A stretch of DNA of 12,297 nt from Brevundimonas sp. UBA986 (GTDB taxonomy: Bacteria; Pseudomonadota; Alphaproteobacteria; Caulobacterales; Caulobacteraceae), in NCBI GenBank assembly GCA_002292165.1, contig DBBK01000177.1, positions 6,866-19,162 of the forward strand, in the 5' to 3' direction. The position numbers and the translations under genes were made by a program. Numbering within the stretch: position 1 is the stretch's first letter; the number at the start of each line of letters is the position of its first letter. The notes under the pieces were generated by a model. It was not told where the DNA came from. It was given only the letters and a program-made list of their open reading frames with translations, and did not search any database. Below are positions 6,662 to 12,297 of this stretch, piece after piece.

Positions 6662-6725
6662 GGCGGCCTTCTAATCGCCCCGGTTCGGCTTGACGAGAGG
6701 AACTGAAAGACGGCGGAAAGGGCCG
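6662..6725. promoter_or_regulatory. Divergent ispDF/dusB intergenic region
   Basis: Only 64 bp separate the two divergent starts, so the promoters must overlap or sit close to the starts. TTGACG at 6690-6695 on the plus strand looks like a housekeeping -35 box, but it lies 30 nt before the dusB ATG, so transcription would begin almost at the start codon. No matching -10 box of the Caulobacter type is evident. The same TTG could serve as an alternative dusB start. Confidence 0.35.
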
Positions 6726-7790
6726 ATGACGGACAGTTCTGGCAACATCCTCAAGATCGGCGACGTGGAGATCGCGGGCCGGGTGCTGATGGCGCCGATG
6801 ACGGGGGTCACCGACCTGCCGTTCCGTCTGCTCGCCTCCAGGCTGGGCGCGGCCTATGTGGCGACCGAGATGGTGGCCTCGGCCGAGCTGGCGCGCGGGC
6901 GGCCCGACGTGGTGCGGCGCGCGGCTGTCGGCGGCGGCCTGCCCCTGACGGTGATCCAGCTGGTCGGCCGCGATCCCGGCGCCATGGCCGAGGGCGCGCG
7001 GATGGCCGAGGCCGCCGGCGCCGACATCATCGACCTGAATTTCGGCTGCCCGGCCAAGGAGGTCACGGGCGCGGCTTCGGGCTCGGCCCTGATGCGCACG
7101 CCCGACCTGGCCTCGCGCCTGATCGCCGCCGCCGTCGGGGCCGTCAGCCGGCCTGTGACGGTCAAGATGCGCCTCGGCTGGGACGACGACAGCAAGAACG
7201 CCGCCTGGCTGGCCAAGCGGGCCGAGGAACTGGGCGTCGCCGCCGTCACCGTCCATGGCCGCACGCGCCAGCAGTTCTACACCGGCGTCGCCGACTGGGA
7301 CGCGGTAGGGGAGGTCAAGGCCGCCGTCGGCATCCCGGTCATCGTCAACGGCGACATCATCACCGCCGGTCAGGCGCGCGAGGCGCTGGAGCGGTCGGGC
7401 GCCGACGCCCTGATGCTGGGCCGGGGCGTCTATGGCCGGCCGTGGCTGGCGGCGCATCTGGACCGGGCTTTGGCCGACGGGACCGAGCTGGAGGAGCCCG
7501 GACCGGAGGAACGTCTGGCCATCGTCGCCGAGCATCTGAGGGCCTCCGTCGCCTTCTATGACGGGCCGGTGGGGCTGAAGATGTTCCGCAAACACCTGGG
7601 CTGGTACGTCGAACAGGCGCCCTGGCCCGCCGACCCGGCCGAGCGCCGCGCGGCCAAGTCGCGCCTCTGCCGGCTCGACGATCCCGAAGACGTGATCCGG
7701 GAGCTGAAAAACCTTTGGTTACGGATGCCTCATTTCGGCAACTCTGCTGTTGAGTTTTCGCCACAGCTGGTTGAAGCTGATGCGGCATGA
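6726..7790 (+). CDS. dusB: tRNA-dihydrouridine synthase, DusB/NifR3 type
   Basis: The 354-residue flavoprotein reduces uridine in the tRNA D-loop to dihydrouridine using FMN and NADPH. Motifs: MAPMTGVTDLPFR (22-34, FMN site), DLNFGCPAKEVTGAASGSAL (103-122) with catalytic C108, KMRLG (147-151), VHGRTRQQFY (176-185), VNGDI (207-211) and GRG (232-234). The first gene of the nif/ntr regulatory cluster in many alphaproteobacteria is this NifR3-type protein. I chose ATG 6726, which follows a GGAAAGGG purine run; a TTG at 6690 would add 12 poorly conserved-looking residues. The final ~27 residues form a tail of atypical codon use (see 7707-7790). The stop overlaps the ntrY ATG in ATGA, suggesting coupling. 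Confidence 0.94.
   Translation: MTDSSGNILKIGDVEIAGRVLMAPMTGVTDLPFRLLASRLGAAYVATEMVASAELARGRPDVVRRAAVGGGLPLTVIQLVGRDPGAMAEGARMAEAAGADIIDLNFGCPAKEVTGAASGSALMRTPDLASRLIAAAVGAVSRPVTVKMRLGWDDDSKNAAWLAKRAEELGVAAVTVHGRTRQQFYTGVADWDAVGEVKAAVGIPVIVNGDIITAGQAREALERSGADALMLGRGVYGRPWLAAHLDRALADGTELEEPGPEERLAIVAEHLRASVAFYDGPVGLKMFRKHLGWYVEQAPWPADPAERRAAKSRLCRLDDPEDVIRELKNLWLRMPHFGNSAVEFSPQLVEADAA
7707..7790 (+). other. AT-rich, codon-atypical 3' end of dusB before ntrY
   Basis: By hand count these 84 bases hold 41 G/C (49%), and 12 of 28 third positions are G or C (43%), with codons rare in the window such as TTA, TCT, GCT, GTT and TTT. The surrounding genes are far richer in GC. The stretch codes for the dusB tail after ELKNL. 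It could hide a promoter for ntrYX; one weak candidate is TTGGTT (7715-7720) with GCAACT (7738-7743) 17 nt downstream. Alternatively it is a remnant of a rearrangement that removed ntrBC. Confidence 0.6.
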
Positions 7791-10069
7791 CGGACACACC
7801 CGCCTCCCTGCCGGGCGCCGATAATGAAGCCCTGACCACGACCGGGGCCGAGCCCAGCCTCTGGGCCCGGTTCGCGGCCGGTCGCGCGCGCGCCCTGTTC
7901 GGCGCGGCGTACGGCATCGCGGTGCTGACGGCGGCGGCGGCGATCTGGCTGGTGGCCATCGCGCCCGGCGCCACGGCCGACGGCGGGGCGCGCGCCGTCG
8001 CCGGTCAGGCGGTGCTGCTGATCCTTCTGGCCAACCTGATCCTGATCGGCGTCCTGGCGGTCATCATCGGGACCCAGGTGATGCGGCTGGTCCGCGTCCG
8101 CAACACCGATCCCGGCGCCCGGCTGCACCTGCGCTTCGTCGCCCTGTTCTCCCTCGTGGCGGTGGTGCCGGCCATTCTGATCGCCCTGGTGTTCGGGGTG
8201 CTGGTCAACCGGGGCGTGGACCAGTGGTTCAGCCGCAACGTCCAGGACGCGGTCGACAACGGCGCCTCGATCGGCAAGGCCTATATCGCCGACGTCGGCG
8301 GCCGCATGACCCGCGATCTGGGCGCCATGTCCAATGAGCTGGGCGGGGTGCGTCAGGTCTTCGACAACCGTATCCAGTTCACTGGCGCCCTGACCCAGAT
8401 CGCCGACTTCTTCGGCTATCCCGCGGTCTATATCCTGAACGGCGACGGCGAGGTGTTGGCGCGCGGCGAACTGCCGGACGCCCCGCCCTATGTCGCCCCG
8501 CCGCGCTCCGCGCTGGAGATCGCGGCCGAGGGCTCTGACGCGCCCGTGCAGGTGACCGAGAACCCCGACACCGTCCGCGCCCTCTATCCCCTGCCGGGAT
8601 ACGGCGACGCCTACCTCTATGTCGTGCGGCCCCTGGCGCCGGGTCTGGTCGCCCAGATGCGCGCCGCCGTGGTGTCGATCCAGGGCTATCGCGAGGCCGA
8701 GGAGAGCCGCGCCCGCATCCAGTCCGCCTTCGCCCTGAGCTATCTTGAGACCGCCCTGCTGGTGCTGGTCGGCGCGGTCTGGCTGGGCATGTCGGCGGCC
8801 AGCGCCATCTCCGGTCCGATCGGGCGGCTGATCAAGGCGGCGGACCAGGTGGCGGGCGGCGACCTGAGCGCCCGTGTTGACAACCAGGGCGCGCCCGGCG
8901 AGATCGCCGACCTGTCCGAGGCCTTCAACCGCATGACCGGCGACCTGGAGCATCAGCAGGCGGCGCTGAAAACCGCGTCCGAAGACGCCCAGTCGCGCAC
9001 CCTGTTCATCGAGACCGTGCTGTCGGGTGTCAGCGCGGGCGTGATCGGTCTGGACCGGCGCGGCCGGATCTCGGCCATCAACGACAGCGCCCTGCAACTG
9101 CTCTCCATCGCCGAGGCCGACGTCTATGGCCGCCCCCTGGCCGAGGTGGCGCCCGAACTGTCCGAGTTGGTCAGCAGGGTCGAGGCCCATATCGAAGAGG
9201 ACATCGATGTGGCGCGCGAGGGCGAGACCCGGCGCCTGCGCGTCCGTATCGAGGGTGGGCAGGGCGGGGAGATGGTCCTGACCTTCGACGACATCACCCG
9301 TCTCGTCACCGCCCAGCGCAACGCCGCCTGGCGCGACGTGGCCCGCCGCATCGCCCATGAGATCAAGAACCCCCTGACCCCGATCCAGCTGTCGGCAGAG
9401 CGGTTGCGGCGCAAGTATCGCGCGCGGATCGGCGACGACGTCGAGGTCTTCGACCGCTGCACCGACACCATCATCCGTCAGGTGGGCGACATCGGCCGGA
9501 TGGTCGACGAGTTCTCGTCCTTCGCCCGGATGCCGACGCCGCGCTTCACGACCGAGAACCCGGCCGAGCTGCTGCGCGCGGCGGTCTTCGCCCAGCGGGT
9601 CGCGGCGCCTGACATCGCCGTCGACATGGTCGAGCCCCTGCCGGAAGTGAAGTTCCAGGCCGACGGCCGCATGGTCGGTCAGGCCCTCGCCAACATCCTC
9701 AAGAACGCCGGAGAGGCCGTCGCCGCCCGCCGTCTCGGCACGCCCGATGCGGACGAGGCCGCGCCCGCGATCATCGCCAGGCTGTCGGTCGAGAACGGAA
9801 TCGCCACCTTCGTCATCGAGGACGACGGCAAGGGTCTGCCGACGCGCGACCGCGACCGCCTGACCGAGCCCTATGTCACCACCCGCGAGAAGGGCACCGG
9901 CCTCGGCCTCGCCATCGTCAAACGCATCTGCGAGGACCATGGCGGCGAGCTGAAGCTGGCCGACGCGGAGACCCTGCATGGCGCGCGGGTCTGTCTGATC
10001 TTCCCCCTGAACCCCCACCCCAAGACCGCCGACGACGCCCGTGCGTCCGGTGTGGTCGCGGCCGAATAG
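7787..10069 (+). CDS. ntrY: Nitrogen-regulation sensor histidine kinase NtrY
   Basis: This 760-residue membrane sensor kinase is the partner of NtrX. Hydrophobic segments lie at about 39-59, 75-97, 117-140 and 318-341, giving a periplasmic sensor region of about 177 residues between the third and fourth. A HAMP domain (about 338-393) and a PAS domain (about 405-510) follow. The dimerisation box AWRDVARRIAHEIKNPLTPI (514-533) has phospho-acceptor H524, and the ATPase domain has the N box ILKNAGEAV (637-645), DDGKGL (679-684), EPYVTTR (694-700) and GTGLGLAI (703-710). All catalytic boxes are intact, so it should be an active kinase. The ARRIAHEIKNPLTPIQLSAE segment is characteristic of NtrY rather than NtrB. 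It starts inside the dusB stop, and ntrX follows after 9 bp. NtrYX affects nitrogen metabolism, redox responses and envelope functions in various alphaproteobacteria; the signal here is unknown. Confidence 0.95.
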   Translation: MTDTPASLPGADNEALTTTGAEPSLWARFAAGRARALFGAAYGIAVLTAAAAIWLVAIAPGATADGGARAVAGQAVLLILLANLILIGVLAVIIGTQVMRLVRVRNTDPGARLHLRFVALFSLVAVVPAILIALVFGVLVNRGVDQWFSRNVQDAVDNGASIGKAYIADVGGRMTRDLGAMSNELGGVRQVFDNRIQFTGALTQIADFFGYPAVYILNGDGEVLARGELPDAPPYVAPPRSALEIAAEGSDAPVQVTENPDTVRALYPLPGYGDAYLYVVRPLAPGLVAQMRAAVVSIQGYREAEESRARIQSAFALSYLETALLVLVGAVWLGMSAASAISGPIGRLIKAADQVAGGDLSARVDNQGAPGEIADLSEAFNRMTGDLEHQQAALKTASEDAQSRTLFIETVLSGVSAGVIGLDRRGRISAINDSALQLLSIAEADVYGRPLAEVAPELSELVSRVEAHIEEDIDVAREGETRRLRVRIEGGQGGEMVLTFDDITRLVTAQRNAAWRDVARRIAHEIKNPLTPIQLSAERLRRKYRARIGDDVEVFDRCTDTIIRQVGDIGRMVDEFSSFARMPTPRFTTENPAELLRAAVFAQRVAAPDIAVDMVEPLPEVKFQADGRMVGQALANILKNAGEAVAARRLGTPDADEAAPAIIARLSVENGIATFVIEDDGKGLPTRDRDRLTEPYVTTREKGTGLGLAIVKRICEDHGGELKLADAETLHGARVCLIFPLNPHPKTADDARASGVVAAE

Positions 10070-10078
10070 CGAGGCGAT

Positions 10079-11488
10079 ATGCGTTCTACTGGCGCTGACA
10101 TCCTGATCGTCGATGACGAGGCGGACATTCGCGAACTGGTCTCGGGCCTGCTCGAGGACGAAGGCCACGCCGTGCGCGTGGCGTCCAACGCCGAGGAGGC
10201 CCTGGCGGGCATCCGTGCGCGCAAGCCCACCCTTCTGGTGCTCGACATCTGGATGCAGGGCGGGGGCATGGACGGGCTGGAGCTGCTCGACATGGTCAAG
10301 GAGCTGGACGCCGATCTGCCGGTCGTCATGATCTCGGGCCACGGCAATATCGAAACCGCCGTCAGCGCCCTGAAGCGCGGCGCCTATGACTTCATCGAGA
10401 AGCCGTTCAAGTCTGATCGGCTGGTGGTGGTCATCGAGCGCGCGCTGGAGGCCGCCAGCCTGAAGCGCGAGAACCGCCGCCTGCGCGCCCAGGCCATGGC
10501 GCCGTCGGGCCTGATCGGCCGGTCGGCGGCGGCCCAGGCCCTGCGTTCGACCATCTCCAAGGTGGCTCCGGCCAACAGCCGCGTCCTGATCTCGGGCCCG
10601 CCCGGTTCGGGCAAGGAACTGGTCGCGCGTCAGATCCACGAGGCCAGCCCGCGCGGCCGCGGCGAGTTCGTCGCCATCTCCGCCGCCGGCATGACGCCCG
10701 AACGCCTCGATGTCGAACTGTTCGGCGAGGAGGGCGCCGACGGTCGCCCGCGCAAGATCGGCGTGTTCGAGCGCGCCCACAACGGCACCCTGTATCTGGA
10801 CGACGTCGGCGACATGCCGCGCGAGAGCCAGAGCCGCATCCTGCGGGTCCTGGTCGACCAGCGCTTCCGCCGGGTCGGCGGCGAACAGGACGTCCAGGTC
10901 GATGTGCGCGTCGTCACCTCGACCTCGCGCGACCTGAAGGTCGAGATCACCGAGGGCCGGTTCCGCGAGGACCTGTTCCACCGCCTGAACGTGGTGCCGA
11001 TCCGCGTTCCGCCGCTGTCGGAGCGCCGCGAGGACATCTCCGAACTGGTCGACTATTTCATCGACAGCCTGTCGAGCTCGCAGGGCCTGCCGCGCCGGCG
11101 CATGGGCGACGACGCCGTCGCCGTGCTGCAGGTCCATCCCTGGCCGGGCAACGTCCGCCAGCTGCGCAACAACGTCGAGCGGCTGCTGATTCTGGCGACC
11201 GGCGACCTCAACGACCCGATCAGCGCCGAGATGCTGCCGCAGGAGGTGGCCTCGTCCAACTCGGGCGCCTCCATGGGGGCCGAGCGCACCATCGCCCTGC
11301 CGCTGCGTGAAGCGCGCGAGGTGTTCGAACGCGAGTATCTGGCCGCCCAGATCATGCGTTTCGGCGGCAATATCTCGCGCACCGCCGCCTTCATCGGCAT
11401 GGAGCGCTCGGCGCTGCACCGGAAGCTCAAGTCGCTGGGCGTCTCGCCGTCGCGCGGCGGGGACGACGACGAAGGAAGTCTGGACTGA
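10079..11488 (+). CDS. ntrX: NtrX response regulator (REC-AAA+-Fis), lacking the GAFTGA loop
   Basis: 469 residues. The receiver domain (about 6-120) has D12, D13, phospho-acceptor D56 in LVLDIWM, S86 and K108. The AAA+ domain (about 144-385) has Walker A GPPGSGKE (173-180), Walker B GTLYLDDVGDMP (236-247) with Asp where Glu is usual after LD, and GRFREDLFHRLNVVPI (293-308) with arginine-finger candidates R294 and R296. The loop that contacts sigma-54 (GAFTGA in NtrC) is replaced by GEEGADGRPRKIGVF (216-230), as is typical of alphaproteobacterial NtrX, so it probably does not activate sigma-54 promoters. A Fis-type helix-turn-helix lies at 431-454 (NISRTAAFIG..SALHRKLKSLG). ATG 10079 has GAGG 4 nt upstream. 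The stop overlaps the next start by one base. Confidence 0.95.
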   Translation: MRSTGADILIVDDEADIRELVSGLLEDEGHAVRVASNAEEALAGIRARKPTLLVLDIWMQGGGMDGLELLDMVKELDADLPVVMISGHGNIETAVSALKRGAYDFIEKPFKSDRLVVVIERALEAASLKRENRRLRAQAMAPSGLIGRSAAAQALRSTISKVAPANSRVLISGPPGSGKELVARQIHEASPRGRGEFVAISAAGMTPERLDVELFGEEGADGRPRKIGVFERAHNGTLYLDDVGDMPRESQSRILRVLVDQRFRRVGGEQDVQVDVRVVTSTSRDLKVEITEGRFREDLFHRLNVVPIRVPPLSERREDISELVDYFIDSLSSSQGLPRRRMGDDAVAVLQVHPWPGNVRQLRNNVERLLILATGDLNDPISAEMLPQEVASSNSGASMGAERTIALPLREAREVFEREYLAAQIMRFGGNISRTAAFIGMERSALHRKLKSLGVSPSRGGDDDEGSLD

Positions 11489-12297
11489 TGTCACGCGTCG
11501 CCTACGTCAACGGCCAGTACGCCCCGCTGGGCGAGGCCACGGTCCATATCGAGGATCGCGGCTTTCAGTTCGCCGACGGCGTCTATGAGGTCTGGGCCGT
11601 GTTCGACGGGCGGCTGGCCGACTATGAGGGCCATATGACCCGGCTGGGCCGCAGCCTGACGGAACTGCGCATCCCCGCTCCGATGACCCGGGAGGCCCTG
11701 ACGCAGGTCCTGCGCGAGACCATCCGCCGGAACCGGGTGCGCGACGGCCTCGTGTATCTGCAGATCACCCGCGGCACGGCCCGGCGCGACCACGCCTTCC
11801 CCGCGGAAGGCACCCCGCCCAGCGTCATCGTCACGGCGAAGAACCTGAACTACCCGCGCTCCGAGGCCCAGGCCGCGAAGGGCGTCGCCGTGATCACCCA
11901 GCCGGACATCCGCTGGGGGCGTTGCGACATCAAGACCGTGGGTTTGCTGCCCAACGTCCTCGCCAAACAGGCGGCGAAGGAACGGGGCGCCGCGGAGGCC
12001 TGGTTCGTCGACGAGATGGGGCTGGTCACCGAGGGCTCCTCGACCAACGCCTGGATCGTGGACCAGGACGGCAAGCTGAGGACGCGGGATACACAGGCCA
12101 ACATCCTGCGCGGGATTACCCGCGCCGCCGTGCTCGACATCCTGGCCTCGGAAGGCTTCGAACTGGACGAACGCCCGTTCAGCGTCGACGAGGCCAAGGC
12201 GGCGAAAGAGGCCTTCTACACCTCGGCCAGCGGCTTCGTGACGCCCGCGATCTCCATCGACGGCGCGAAGGTCGGCGACGGCAAGCCGGGCCCGGTC
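11488..12297 (+). CDS. dat: D-amino-acid aminotransferase-like PLP enzyme (3' end cut by window edge)
   Basis: 270 residues are visible; the class IV aminotransferase family is usually near 280-290, so only a little is missing. Motifs: IEDRGFQFADGVYEV (21-35), VYLQITRGTARRDHAFP (89-105), RCDIKTVGLLPNVLAKQAA (145-163) with PLP lysine K149, TEGSSTNAWIV (181-191) with cofactor-contacting E182, and ILRGITR (206-212). The RG-x-ARRDH segment and the RGFQF start favour a D-alanine/D-amino-acid transaminase over a branched-chain enzyme, but substrate cannot be fixed from sequence alone. Such enzymes make D-glutamate and D-alanine for peptidoglycan. The ATG shares one base with the ntrX stop (TGATG), so it is probably translated by coupling, as the last visible gene of the dusB-ntrYX operon; a purine-rich GAAGGAAG lies just upstream. 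Confidence 0.88.
   Translation, partial: MSRVAYVNGQYAPLGEATVHIEDRGFQFADGVYEVWAVFDGRLADYEGHMTRLGRSLTELRIPAPMTREALTQVLRETIRRNRVRDGLVYLQITRGTARRDHAFPAEGTPPSVIVTAKNLNYPRSEAQAAKGVAVITQPDIRWGRCDIKTVGLLPNVLAKQAAKERGAAEAWFVDEMGLVTEGSSTNAWIVDQDGKLRTRDTQANILRGITRAAVLDILASEGFELDERPFSVDEAKAAKEAFYTSASGFVTPAISIDGAKVGDGKPGPV

Noticed and set aside
7730..11494. A 1254-codon open frame on the minus strand, antisense to ntrY and ntrX.
   Set aside because: Its composition (runs of G, R, D, Q, H, A without domain motifs) is what the complement of GC-rich genes gives. The plus strand encodes two fully recognisable signalling proteins with all their motifs.

Overview
The window is about 12.3 kb of GC-rich, tightly packed DNA from an alphaproteobacterium, most likely a member of the Caulobacterales such as Brevundimonas or a relative. 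This rests on three things: a PopA-like protein (two receiver domains plus a degenerate GGDEF domain), a bifunctional IspDF, and a dus(nifR3)-ntrY-ntrX cluster. The genus is an inference and was not tested by any search. I see no mobile elements, CRISPR arrays, rRNA or tRNA genes.

Layout, left to right. (1) A minus-strand popA homologue, cut by the left edge, with a TTG start. (2) A 204-bp divergent intergenic region with two GC-rich inverted repeats and two GANTC sites. (3) A plus-strand YihY/BrkB-type membrane protein, whose 3' end overlaps by 35 bp the convergent minus-strand pair pncC (CinA C-terminal amidase) and a TusA-like protein; that pair is itself joined by an ATGA overlap. (4) Divergent from pncC, a 777-residue membrane protein with a spermidine-synthase-like C-terminal domain. 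(5) Convergent with it and directly abutting, ispDF for the MEP isoprenoid pathway. (6) Divergent from ispDF, a compact plus-strand operon: dusB, ntrY, ntrX and a D-amino-acid-aminotransferase-like gene cut by the right edge. Junctions inside the operon are a 4-bp overlap, a 9-bp gap and a 1-bp overlap.

How the genes work together. Most are housekeeping genes: tRNA dihydrouridine, isoprenoid precursors, NMN deamidation, sulfur relay. Two signalling systems stand out. One is the c-di-GMP-binding cell-cycle adaptor PopA. The other is the NtrY/NtrX two-component system, here next to dusB with no ntrB or ntrC between them, although the common alphaproteobacterial order is dus-ntrB-ntrC-ntrY-ntrX. 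NtrX lacks the GAFTGA loop needed to activate sigma-54 polymerase. The last 84 bp of dusB, just before ntrY, are strikingly AT-rich (49% GC, third positions 43%), which could mark an internal promoter or the scar of a lost ntrBC.

I found no clearly undescribed system. The points most worth following are the dusB-ntrY junction, the coupled pncC-tusA-like pair, and the membrane spermidine-synthase-like protein with its altered active-site segment.
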